NCBI RefSeq assembly: GCF_029714945.1
Contig: NZ_CP121634.1
Span: forward strand, 1,261,001 to 1,325,000
Reading direction: 5' to 3'
Length of the DNA: 64,000 bases
Source of the DNA: Bradyrhizobium sp. CIAT3101
GTDB taxonomy: Bacteria; Pseudomonadota; Alphaproteobacteria; Rhizobiales; Xanthobacteraceae
Shown here: in pieces, positions 18,708 through 26,536 of the stretch
Position numbering within the stretch: the stretch's first letter is position 1
How the letters are laid out: every line of letters starts with the position of its first letter
Notes under the pieces: generated by a model
The model's database searches: none
What the model saw: the letters and a program-made list of their open reading frames with translations, nothing else
What the model was told of the DNA's origin: nothing
Translations under genes and position numbers: made by a program

Positions 18708-20120
18708 TCAGATGACCTTGCCGGGGTTGAGCAGCTGATCGGGATCGAGCGCGGCCTTCAAAGTCCGCATCAAGGCGATCTCGGGCTCGCTGCGGGCGTG
18801 TCCGAGCCACTTCTTCTTCAGCGTGCCGATGCCGTGCTCGGCGGAGACGCTGCCGCCCATGTCGCGGACGAGACCATAGATGATCGTGTCCATCTCCTCC
18901 TTGGGCTGCTGTTCGACGGGAAGGCCCGTGACCCAAGAGACGAGGTGCAGATTGCCGTCGCCGATATGGCCGTAATAAACACTCTCGCAGCCCTTGATGC
19001 CGGAGGCGAGCGCCGCCTTGCAGCGCGTGGCGAACTCGTCCATCCGCGCCACGGCGAGGCCGATGTCGTAGGAGATATGGGGACCCAGCACCTGGCCGAA
19101 TTCGGCGCAGATGTCGCGAACGCGCCAGAACGCCTGCGTCTGCGCCAGCGATTGCGCCACGGCGGCATCCGCGAGCAGCCCGCGTTCCATCAGCTCTTCG
19201 AGCCAGGCCTGGAAACGCGGCGCATCGACGCTCTCGTCGGTGCCCTGCGCCTCGACCAGCACGTAGAGACCCTGGCCGGCGGCGACCGGGGGCTTCACGC
19301 CGGCACGCGTCGTGATCACGTCCCAATAGTCCGGCCACATCACCTCGAACGCCGACAGCAGCGGACCCAGCCCGCTGCGTGCGGCATCGAGCAGCGCGAT
19401 CACCGCGGCATAGTCCTTCAATGCGCAGAGCGCAGCCATGGTCGAGCGCGGCTTCGGAAACAGCTTCAGCACCACGCGGGTGATGATGCCGAGCGTGCCT
19501 TCCGAGCCGATGAAGAGATGCTTCAGATCGTAGCCGGCATTGTTCTTCATCAGCTTGTTGAGGCTGGTGATGATGGTGCCGTCGGGCAGCACCACTTCGA
19601 GACCGAGCACCAGCTCGCGCGTCATGCCGTAGCGGATCACGCGGTTGCCGCCGGCATTGGTCGAGAGATTGCCGCCGATCGCGCAGGAGCCGCGCGAGCC
19701 GAGATCGAGCGGAAAGAAGAAGCCGGCTTCATCTGCGGCCTTCTGGATCGTCTCCAGCGGCGTGCCCGCTTTCACCGTCATCGTCATCGAGGCGCGATCG
19801 ATCTCCTCGATGCCGGTCATGCGCTCCAGCGAGATCGCGACCCAGCCGGCTTCGGGCGCGGCGCCGCGGCAGAGCCCGGTCAAGCCGCCCTGCGGCACGA
19901 AGGGCAGGCGCGCCTGCCGGCAGGTCAGAATCGCATCGGCAACGCCCCGCGCATCGATCGGCCGGATCACCGCGAGCGGCGTCTGCGGCAGGCTCGCACT
20001 CCAGTCGTTGCAATTGCGCGCGGGCACGTCGCTGCCGGTCAGCACGGCTGCGGCACCGAGCTTGTCACGCAAGGCGACGAGCAATGGCTCGGGATGTCCG
20101 ACGGGGGTCACCATGTTCAT
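18708..20120 (-). CDS. FAD-binding 2-hydroxyacid oxidase/dehydrogenase (GlcD/LDH-D type)
   Basis: A 470-residue VAO-family flavoenzyme. PCMH FAD domain: VPQGGLTGLCRGAAPE and LGSRGSCAIGGNLSTNAGG bind FAD. The C-terminal FAD-oxidase cap contains YYGHIGDGNLH with the metal- and substrate-binding histidines, and it ends SAEHGIGTLKKKWLG and LDPDQLLNPGKVI, as in GlcD and D-lactate dehydrogenases. The ATG at 20120 has an excellent GGAGGAGGT ribosome site. It oxidises a D-2-hydroxyacid in the cytoplasm or at the membrane. The GntR partner downstream and the divergent lyase suggest a sugar- or hydroxy-acid catabolic set. Confidence 0.93.
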   Translation of the reverse strand: MNMVTPVGHPEPLLVALRDKLGAAAVLTGSDVPARNCNDWSASLPQTPLAVIRPIDARGVADAILTCRQARLPFVPQGGLTGLCRGAAPEAGWVAISLERMTGIEEIDRASMTMTVKAGTPLETIQKAADEAGFFFPLDLGSRGSCAIGGNLSTNAGGNRVIRYGMTRELVLGLEVVLPDGTIITSLNKLMKNNAGYDLKHLFIGSEGTLGIITRVVLKLFPKPRSTMAALCALKDYAAVIALLDAARSGLGPLLSAFEVMWPDYWDVITTRAGVKPPVAAGQGLYVLVEAQGTDESVDAPRFQAWLEELMERGLLADAAVAQSLAQTQAFWRVRDICAEFGQVLGPHISYDIGLAVARMDEFATRCKAALASGIKGCESVYYGHIGDGNLHLVSWVTGLPVEQQPKEEMDTIIYGLVRDMGGSVSAEHGIGTLKKKWLGHARSEPEIALMRTLKAALDPDQLLNPGKVI

Positions 20121-20188
20121 GCGAGACCTCCTCCAATTTTGGCTGCGCCTCATGCGCACGGCGACGGCGGAAAGGATTTGCGTCCATG

Positions 20189-20205
20189 TTGTATGTAAGG
20201 TACAA
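20189..20205. promoter_or_regulatory. Candidate GntR operator in the divergent promoter region
   Basis: TTGTATGTAAGGTACAA has inverted TTGTA / TACAA arms, the type of site bound by FCD-domain GntR regulators. It lies 69 nt upstream of the oxidase start and 81 nt upstream of the lyase start, in an AT-rich patch, so it could control both. Confidence 0.5.
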
Positions 20206-20285
20206 GATTAAAAGTAAAGCAAAAACAAGGCTCGGTAAACCCTCTTGGATCGCTGGCGATCGGGGCCTATTCGGGAGCTGCAACA

Positions 20286-21182
20286 ATGGGTGGTGCTATG
20301 TCGGAGGCAATTCGCGGGTTCTGGGTGGCGTCGGCGACGCCGCTGGCGACGGACGGCAGCGTGGACCCCGCCAAGCTTGCCGCGCATGCCAAAAAACTCT
20401 TCGGCAAGGGCGTCGACGGCGTCGTGCTGTTCGGTACCACGGGCGAGGGCACCTCGTTCAATGTCGCTGAGCGCGTCGCAACGATCGAAGCCGTGCTCAA
20501 GGCCGGCGTTCCGGCGGAGCGTATCGGCATCGGCGGCGGCTTCCCCGCCATCAGCGATAGCATCGCGCTGACGCGCGCCGTGCTCGGCCTTGGTCTGCGC
20601 CACGTGCTGTATCTGCCGCCGTACTTCGACCGCAGCGCGACGCCTGAAGGCATCGAGGATGCGTTCGCGGCGATCTTCGATGGTGTCGCCGACGATCGCC
20701 TCCGCGCCTATCTCTATCATATCCCGCAGGTCTCGGGCGTTGCGATCCCGACGACGGTTGCCGCGAATTTGCGCAAGCGTTACGGCAAGGTGGTTGCGGG
20801 CCTGAAGGACTCCAGCGGCGACTTCAAGCAGTTCCAGGCATTCCGCGCTGCTGCGCCGGAACTCGCCATCACCGTCGGCAACGAAACCGACATCGCGCGT
20901 GCGATCGCCGGTGGCGGCGCCGGCACCATCTGCGGCATGGCCAACATTACGCCAGAGCTGGTCAAGGCGATGATCGACGGCAAGGATGTCGAAGCCCGCA
21001 TGCAGGACGCGGTCGATATCGTGGTGAAGTCGCCGTCCTTCCTGACGACGCTGAAGGCCATTCTCGCCGCGCAGACCGGCGATGCCGGCTGGTTGCGTGT
21101 GCGGCCGCCGCTGCGGGCGTTGTCTGACGGCGCCGCGCTCAAGGCGAAGCTGGACGAACTGACCAGCCCCGCGATCGCCTGA
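20286..21182 (+). CDS. Dihydrodipicolinate synthase family lyase/aldolase
   Basis: A 298-residue TIM barrel. The GTTGEG motif (LFGTTGEGTSF) binds the pyruvate carboxylate. The conserved Tyr is in AYLYHIPQVSG and the Schiff-base Lys is in VVAGLKDSSGD. It may also start at ATG 20298 (MSEAIRGFW). The family includes DapA, N-acetylneuraminate lyase and keto-sugar-acid aldolases. Divergence from a 2-hydroxyacid oxidase and GntR regulator makes a catabolic pyruvate-releasing aldolase more likely than lysine biosynthesis. Confidence 0.9.
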   Translation: MGGAMSEAIRGFWVASATPLATDGSVDPAKLAAHAKKLFGKGVDGVVLFGTTGEGTSFNVAERVATIEAVLKAGVPAERIGIGGGFPAISDSIALTRAVLGLGLRHVLYLPPYFDRSATPEGIEDAFAAIFDGVADDRLRAYLYHIPQVSGVAIPTTVAANLRKRYGKVVAGLKDSSGDFKQFQAFRAAAPELAITVGNETDIARAIAGGGAGTICGMANITPELVKAMIDGKDVEARMQDAVDIVVKSPSFLTTLKAILAAQTGDAGWLRVRPPLRALSDGAALKAKLDELTSPAIA

Positions 21183-21191
21183 ACGCGAGTC

Positions 21192-22421
21192 TCATTCGCT
21201 GTGAACCTCCGCGGTGCGCGCCGACATGGCGCGGGCCGCGACCAGCGCGGCCGCGAAGCCGGCCGCCGCGCCCACGCCGAGCGCCCAGCGCGGGCCCAGA
21301 TTGTCCGCGACCCATCCGACGATCGGTGCGCCGATCGGCGTGCCGCCGAGTGCGACGCCGAGGCGCAACGCCATCACGCGTCCTCTCATCCGCGGTTCGG
21401 TGGAGAGCTGCATCATGGCGTTGGAAGTATTGGTGACCGTCAGCGCCGCGACGCCGATCAGGACAAGGCTGCCGGCGAACAGCCAATAGCTGGGTGCAAG
21501 CGCGGCCAGCGTGCATCCTGCCCCGAAAGCCGCGTTTCCCAGCAACAGTGAGACGAATCGCGGCTGGGCGCGCCCTGCCGCCAGCAGCGCGCCAGAGATC
21601 GTGCCGACCGCCATCGTCGACGACAAAAGGCAAAAGCCGCGCGCATCGGTGTGGAAGACGCTGACGGCCATGGTCGAGATGAAGATCGGGAAATTCAGCC
21701 CGAACGTGCCGATCAGGAACAGCATGATCATGATCGCCCTGAGATCGCTGCGCGCCCACACGTAGCGAAAACCTTCCGTCATGCCGCCCGGTGCCCGCTG
21801 CGCCCGCGCATTCGGGCGGAGCTCCGAGCCGCGTAGCATGGCCAGCGAACAGAGCACCGCCATGAAGGATGCGGCGTTGAGCAGGAAGGCCCATCCTGTG
21901 CCGATCGAAGCGATGACGATCCCTGCGACTGCGGGCCCGACCATCCGTGCGGCGTTGAAGGATGTGGAGTTCAGCGCGATCGCGTTGGAGAGTTCGCCGT
22001 CGCCGACGAGTTCGGCCACGAATGTCTGGCGCACCGGCGCATCGAAGGCCGCGGCACAGCCGAACAGGAAGGCAAACACGTAAACATGCCAGAGCGCGAC
22101 CTTCCCGGTGACCGTGAGAAGGCCAAGCACCAGCGCCAATACACCCATGGTCGCCTGGGTCGCGACCAGAAGCCGCCGCTGGTTGAAATGATCGGCGGCA
22201 AAACCCGTCCACGGCATCAACAAAAGCTGGGGCCCGAACTGAAGCGCCATCACCACGCCGACCGCCGACGCATTGTGCCGCGTGAGCTCGGTCAGAACCA
22301 GCCAGTCCTGCGCAGCGCGCTGCATCCATGTCCCGGTGTTGGATACCAGGGCGCCCGCGGCCCAGACGCGGTAATTGTAGTTGCGCAGTGAGCGAAACGT
22401 GCCCGCCACCGGCGCGCTCAC
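21192..22421 (-). CDS. MFS transporter (EntS/MFS_3 type)
   Basis: A 409-residue 12-TM protein of the MFS_3 branch. It begins SLRNYNYRVWAAGALVSNTGTWMQRAAQDWLV, the branch signature, and continues with DHFNQRRLLVATQ in the helix 2-3 loop. Relatives such as EntS export siderophores or drugs. It overlaps the preceding gene by 4 nt (ATGA) and is the last gene of a MarR-led operon, so it probably exports the compound that MarR senses. Confidence 0.9.
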   Translation of the reverse strand: MSAPVAGTFRSLRNYNYRVWAAGALVSNTGTWMQRAAQDWLVLTELTRHNASAVGVVMALQFGPQLLLMPWTGFAADHFNQRRLLVATQATMGVLALVLGLLTVTGKVALWHVYVFAFLFGCAAAFDAPVRQTFVAELVGDGELSNAIALNSTSFNAARMVGPAVAGIVIASIGTGWAFLLNAASFMAVLCSLAMLRGSELRPNARAQRAPGGMTEGFRYVWARSDLRAIMIMLFLIGTFGLNFPIFISTMAVSVFHTDARGFCLLSSTMAVGTISGALLAAGRAQPRFVSLLLGNAAFGAGCTLAALAPSYWLFAGSLVLIGVAALTVTNTSNAMMQLSTEPRMRGRVMALRLGVALGGTPIGAPIVGWVADNLGPRWALGVGAAAGFAAALVAARAMSARTAEVHSE

Positions 22422-22747
22422 GAACCCGTGGGCCGGTTACCGCCGTGGAACCGGCCGAACCGCCGCGCGAGAAAGAGGCTCAGGAGCAACGCGCCAAGTC
22501 CGAGGGCTGTGACATCGCCCGTGTCCAGCAGAGCGAACTCTCCGACGCGGCAGACGAGGAGATAACCGACGATCACGTTGAAGGCGCCCCAGAGGACATT
22601 GATCGTCGAAGAGGACAGACCTTCGCCCGGCGGTTTTGCGAATGGAGTCTGGAACGGTTCCCCGCGCTGCCCGCTGACGAGATGTGGAACGGCGTTCGCC
22701 AGAAATGCGCCCCCCCAAAAATAGGAAACGAGATGAAGCCAGTTCAT
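22418..22747 (-). CDS. Small membrane protein of unknown function
   Basis: A 109-residue protein with three hydrophobic segments (LVSYFWGGAFLANAVPHLV, INVLWGAFNVIVGYLLVC, VTALGLGALLLSLFLA). Its N-terminal part, with AxPHxxxG, resembles short integral proteins found beside MFS pumps in rhizobia. Four-nucleotide overlaps at both ends couple it to the isochorismatase gene upstream and the MFS gene downstream. The function is unknown. Confidence 0.75.
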   Translation of the reverse strand: MNWLHLVSYFWGGAFLANAVPHLVSGQRGEPFQTPFAKPPGEGLSSSTINVLWGAFNVIVGYLLVCRVGEFALLDTGDVTALGLGALLLSLFLARRFGRFHGGNRPTGS

Positions 22748-23313
22748 GCCTGCGCGCTCCGGGTTGCCAGTAGATCGATGATCGCCTGTGTCGGGCCGCT
22801 CTCGCCGAGCCGCGGAAACACGTTTGCGATGCTGTAGTCGTGCGCCTCGGAACGCGGGTCGGTCATGGCGTCGGTGGCAAGGGTGACGTTGAAGCCCGCC
22901 TCATAGGCCTGCCGCGCGGTTGATTCGACGCCGGTGCCGGTGGCGACGCCGGCGATGACGACCTGCGTGACACCGTGCTGCCGCAACTGGCTCTCGAGAT
23001 CGGTGCTGGCAAATGCGCCCCATGTCCGTTTGGTCACGGTGAGATCGCTTGGCTGCTGATCGAGCTCGGGAATGAGATCGGTCCATCCGTCGGGGAACGG
23101 GCCGCGAGGGCGCGGCCGCTCGGTGCGGCCCGGTGCACCACCGGCGACATTGACGAGCACGACCGGCTGGTGATGCCGCCGAAAAGCCGCGGCAAGCGCG
23201 CTGGCGCGCGCCACGACGTCGCCCATCGGGGGAACGGAAGGGAGGTCGACGATGCCGCGCTGCAGGTCGACGATGACGAGCGCGGTGATCGGGTCGAGCA
23301 GCGTGAGAGCCAT
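22744..23313 (-). CDS. Isochorismatase-family hydrolase lacking the catalytic cysteine
   Basis: A 189-residue cysteine-hydrolase fold. The Asp of ALVIVDLQRG and the Lys of VTKRTWGAF are present. The position of the nucleophilic Cys after the cis-peptide (usual VATxxCV) reads GVATGTGVES, so Cys is replaced. Loss of this Cys is typical of isochorismatases proper (PhzD, EntB), not of nicotinamidases. I chose ATG 23313 because the family begins MALTLLDPITALVIVD. It overlaps the small membrane gene by 4 nt in the MarR operon. Confidence 0.88.
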   Translation of the reverse strand: MALTLLDPITALVIVDLQRGIVDLPSVPPMGDVVARASALAAAFRRHHQPVVLVNVAGGAPGRTERPRPRGPFPDGWTDLIPELDQQPSDLTVTKRTWGAFASTDLESQLRQHGVTQVVIAGVATGTGVESTARQAYEAGFNVTLATDAMTDPRSEAHDYSIANVFPRLGESGPTQAIIDLLATRSAQA

Positions 23314-23347
23314 GATCTGTCCTTCCGGCAGCGCGACGGGGGCCGCG

Positions 23348-23800
23348 TCAGTCGTCGACGAGCCGCTTGAGCAAGGAGACGGCGGCGGCCAACTCGTCCT
23401 GCTCCCGCGGTGAAAGCCGTGCCGAAATGGTGCGCGAGAGCCAATCCTGCCGGGCGGCGCGACCAACCCGGATCCAGTCGCGGCATGCTTTCGTCAGCGA
23501 CAGAATGGTCTGGCGACCATCCTCCGGGTCGGGGGCGCCACTGACGAGGCCCGCGGCCAGCAGAGCGGCGACCGCGGTGCTCATCGATTGCGGGCGCATC
23601 TTTTCCGATCGTGCCAGGCTCGACACCGTGGCGGGTCCATCCTTTTCCAGGCGGAGCAGGATCGACACCTGGGACGGCGTCAAATCCTCCGGACCTGCCT
23701 GCTCGCGCAGCCGGCGCTTGAGCTTTCCGACCAGCGAACGGAGGTCTTCTGCGAGCGCGCCGGCGCGCGCGGAGGGGCGTTGGTCGGACGAATTGATCAT
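23348..23800 (-). CDS. MarR family transcriptional regulator
   Basis: A 150-residue winged-helix protein (156 if it starts at ATG 23818). LTPSQVSILLRLEKDGPATV leads into the recognition helix region SSLARSEKMRPQSMSTAVAAL, with the wing at SGAPDPEDGRQTILSLT. It is the first gene of the MarR-isochorismatase-membrane protein-MFS operon. Two related operator palindromes lie immediately upstream, implying autorepression relieved by an aromatic-type ligand. Confidence 0.92.
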   Translation of the reverse strand: MINSSDQRPSARAGALAEDLRSLVGKLKRRLREQAGPEDLTPSQVSILLRLEKDGPATVSSLARSEKMRPQSMSTAVAALLAAGLVSGAPDPEDGRQTILSLTKACRDWIRVGRAARQDWLSRTISARLSPREQDELAAAVSLLKRLVDD

Positions 23801-23823
23801 CACGGAAGGAAATGGCATATATG

Positions 23824-23864
23824 AAGATAATCTGTAAAGATCGCCTGTACAGATAATCTGTACA
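23824..23864 (-). promoter_or_regulatory. Two tandem MarR operators
   Basis: TGTACAGAT-A-ATCTGTACA (23846-23864) is a perfect palindrome with 9-nt arms. An imperfect copy sharing AGATAATCTGTA lies at 23825-23836, and the two centres are 26 bp apart. Both precede the MarR start and would overlap its promoter. Confidence 0.72.
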
Positions 23865-24092
23865 AAAAGACGTGAGCGAACATGCGGCCACGGTGATGTC
23901 GTTGGGGCTCGCTTGCATGAGCGCCGAGGTCGCGCGGCAACCGTGCGACACGGCGTCGCGTCGATGGCGCGCCGCCAGCATCGACGATGAGCAGATGCGC
24001 TCATTTCGTGCGCGTTCCGATCGTGACATGCCGGTTCCTGCCCACGTAAGCATCACGGCATCGCGCATCGTTGATTGCGCGATCGTTCCCGC

Positions 24093-24124
24093 TCTTAGAA
24101 CGATTCAACACTAGAGCGATTCAA
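24093..24124 (+). promoter_or_regulatory. Tandem TAGARCGATTCAA elements, possible Irr-type iron box
   Basis: CTTAGAACGATTCAACA at 24094-24110 resembles the TTTAGAA-type dyad bound by rhizobial Irr upstream of iron genes, and a second copy starts 16 nt later. The TonB receptor starts at 24198. The second copy also resembles a common dispersed repeat, so the regulatory call is tentative. Confidence 0.35.
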
Positions 24125-24197
24125 GTCACAGCCAGGTTCTCTTCATTCGCAGCGGCTGATAGATGCGCGAACTTCAATGCTGTGACTTGGAAGTGAA

Positions 24198-26534
24198 TTG
24201 AAAGTGCGTGCTCCTGTGGATGGCCCTCGTGTGAGCGGTCGTCGAATTCGCGCCGGCAAGAGCCGCGCAAGCCTTCTCATCGGAGCGGCCGTGCTGCTCG
24301 CCGGATATCCCTTCGACACCGTCAAGGCGCAAACGGCGCTGCCGCCGGTGAATGTGGATGCGCCGACGCAGCGGCCGAAGCAGGCACGGGCTTCGGAGCA
24401 GTCGCAGCGAAGCACACAGGCGGCTGCGCGCCAGCGCAACCGGAGTGCCGTCCCACCCGCAGCGCCGACGCCGTCGGAACGTGCTGCGGCTGAAGCCGCC
24501 GCACAACAAGCCGCAAAGCTCGGCTATCGCGCGATGCCGAGCGCGACCACGCTGCGCTCGGGCGCATCGCCGCTCGACACCTCGCAATCCGTCAACGTCG
24601 TGCCCGCGCAAGTTCTCCAGGATCAGTTGCCGCGCAATATCGACGATGCGCTGGTCAACATCAGCGGCATCACCCAGACCAACACGCTCGCCGGTACCCA
24701 GGACGCCGTGATCCGCCGCGGCTTCGGCGACAATCGCGACGGCTCGATCATGCGCAACGGCATGCCGCTGGTACAGGGCCGCAGCCTGAACGCCGCAGTC
24801 GACAGCGTCGAAGTGTTGAAGGGACCGGCCTCGCTACTCTACGGCATCATGGACCCCGGTGGCATCGTCAATACGATCAGCAAGCGCCCGGAGCTCTATC
24901 AGCACGGCTCGGTCACGCTGCTTGGCTCGACCTACGCCAACAATCGCAACGGGGCTGACGGCACACTCGACGTCACCGGTCCGATCGGTGATGGCGGCCT
25001 GGCCTATCGTTTCATCGGTTACGGCGTCAGCGAGGATTATTGGCGCAATTTCGGCCGCCATCGGGAAATGCTGGTGAACCCGTCGCTCGCCTGGTACGGC
25101 GAGACCACGACGGTCCAGCTCACCTACGAGCACCGCGAATTCATCTATCCGTTCGACCGCGGCACCGCCTTCGTCGACGGCGCGCCGCTGGCGATCCCAA
25201 AGGAGCGCCGGCTTGATGAACCCTTCAACAACATGTGGGGGACGTCGGACCTGGTGCAGGGCTCGGTCGAACAGAAGCTCGACGACAATTGGAAGGTCAC
25301 GGCAGCGTACAGCTACAACACCGAGACCTACAGCGCCAACCAGCTCCGCATTACTAACGTCAACGCCAAAACTGGCGTCGAGACTCGCAGCAACGACGGC
25401 ACCCAGAACTCGCTCAGCAATGCCAGCTACGGCACCTCCTATATGCAAGGTGACGTCTGGGTCGGCGGCTTCCGCAACGAGATCCTGTTCGGCGGCGAGG
25501 CGATGTATCGCACGATCGATCGCCGCGACCTGATCCGCCAGGCGACGCCGAGCTTCAATTTCTACAACCCGGTCTATGGCCTGGTCACGCCTGGCACGAC
25601 CGTCTCGGCAACCGACAGCGAACAGACCGACAAGCTCGGTACCCGCGGCTTCTTCGCCCAGGACACCTTCCATTTGACCAACTGGCTGTCGGTGGTCGGC
25701 GGCGTGCGCTGGATGGAGTATGAGCAGCTCGCCGGAAAAGGCCGGCCAGTCTTCATCACCAACACCAATCTTGCGGGCGACAAGGTGCTGCCGCTTGGCG
25801 GCGTCATCGTCAAGCTGAGCGAGGAGCTCTCGTATTACGTGAGCTATACGCAGTCGCTGAAGCCAACCTCGACGATCGCGCTTTTCTCCGGAGCCCCCAC
25901 CGGCTTCGTCGTCGACTCCACCATTGCGCCCGAAGAGGGAACCCAGTGGGAGACCGGCGTCAAATTCGACGTCAATAAGCGGTTGTCCGGCACTTTGGCG
26001 ATCTACGACATCGAGAAGAAGAACGTGCTGGTCCGCGACGATCTTGGCAACAATGTCATCGCAATTCGGACGTCTGCGAAGGCGCGGTCGCGCGGCGTCG
26101 AACTGGATGTGACGGGCAAGCTGACCGACGATTGGAGCATGATTGGGAGCTATGGCTATACCGACGCGCGCCTGGAGGGCGATCCCGTCAACGGCAACGC
26201 AAAACTGCTGAACGCCGCGATGAACACGGCGTCGCTTTATCTGGTCTACGATTTCGGCGAGCGGTTGCCCGGACGTCTGCGACTCGGCGGCGGCGCACAC
26301 TATGTCGGCGACCGGCCGGGCGACTCGCTCAACTCGTTCTTCCTGCCGGCCTACACCGTTGCCGACGTCTTCGCGACCTACGATACAAAAATCGACAAGG
26401 TACCCGTCACCTATCAGTTCAACGTCAAGAACCTGTTCGACAAGGTCTACTATACGTCAACCACCGGCAGCGCCTTGGCCGTTGCGATGGGCGATGGCCG
26501 GCGCATTTCGCTGTCGGCGACGGTGAAGTTCTAG
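24198..26534 (+). CDS. TonB-dependent siderophore-type outer membrane receptor
   Basis: A 778-residue receptor. The signal peptide is about residues 1-36 (SLLIGAAVLLAGYPFDTVKA), followed by the rhizobial TonB-box-like LPPVNVDAP and a basic/alanine linker. The plug domain (about 130-240) includes LPRNIDDALVNISGITQTN and VEVLKGPASLLYGIMDPGG, typical of ferrichrome/ferrioxamine-type receptors. The 22-strand barrel closes with terminal Phe (LSATVKF). It starts at TTG 24198 behind GGAAG, or GTG 24204. It leads an operon with a periplasmic binding protein and a PepSY protein, and would import a ferric chelate or similar ligand. Confidence 0.92.
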   Translation: MKVRAPVDGPRVSGRRIRAGKSRASLLIGAAVLLAGYPFDTVKAQTALPPVNVDAPTQRPKQARASEQSQRSTQAAARQRNRSAVPPAAPTPSERAAAEAAAQQAAKLGYRAMPSATTLRSGASPLDTSQSVNVVPAQVLQDQLPRNIDDALVNISGITQTNTLAGTQDAVIRRGFGDNRDGSIMRNGMPLVQGRSLNAAVDSVEVLKGPASLLYGIMDPGGIVNTISKRPELYQHGSVTLLGSTYANNRNGADGTLDVTGPIGDGGLAYRFIGYGVSEDYWRNFGRHREMLVNPSLAWYGETTTVQLTYEHREFIYPFDRGTAFVDGAPLAIPKERRLDEPFNNMWGTSDLVQGSVEQKLDDNWKVTAAYSYNTETYSANQLRITNVNAKTGVETRSNDGTQNSLSNASYGTSYMQGDVWVGGFRNEILFGGEAMYRTIDRRDLIRQATPSFNFYNPVYGLVTPGTTVSATDSEQTDKLGTRGFFAQDTFHLTNWLSVVGGVRWMEYEQLAGKGRPVFITNTNLAGDKVLPLGGVIVKLSEELSYYVSYTQSLKPTSTIALFSGAPTGFVVDSTIAPEEGTQWETGVKFDVNKRLSGTLAIYDIEKKNVLVRDDLGNNVIAIRTSAKARSRGVELDVTGKLTDDWSMIGSYGYTDARLEGDPVNGNAKLLNAAMNTASLYLVYDFGERLPGRLRLGGGAHYVGDRPGDSLNSFFLPAYTVADVFATYDTKIDKVPVTYQFNVKNLFDKVYYTSTTGSALAVAMGDGRRISLSATVKF

Positions 26535-26536
26535 CG

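Larger units (their letters stand above)
23801..24197. other. 397-nt divergent intergenic region with several regulatory repeats
   Basis: No convincing gene is present. From left to right it holds the MarR operators (23824-23864), an open but unlikely GTG-led frame (23872-24114), two tandem copies of TAGARCGATTCAA (24096-24108 and 24112-24124), and inverted AAGTCACAGC / GCTGTGACTT arms (24123-24132 and 24179-24188) just before the TonB receptor start. Confidence 0.6.

Noticed and set aside
23872..24114. 80-residue GTG-led ORF
   Set aside because: No ribosome site, no recognisable protein features, and it crosses repeat-like promoter sequence.
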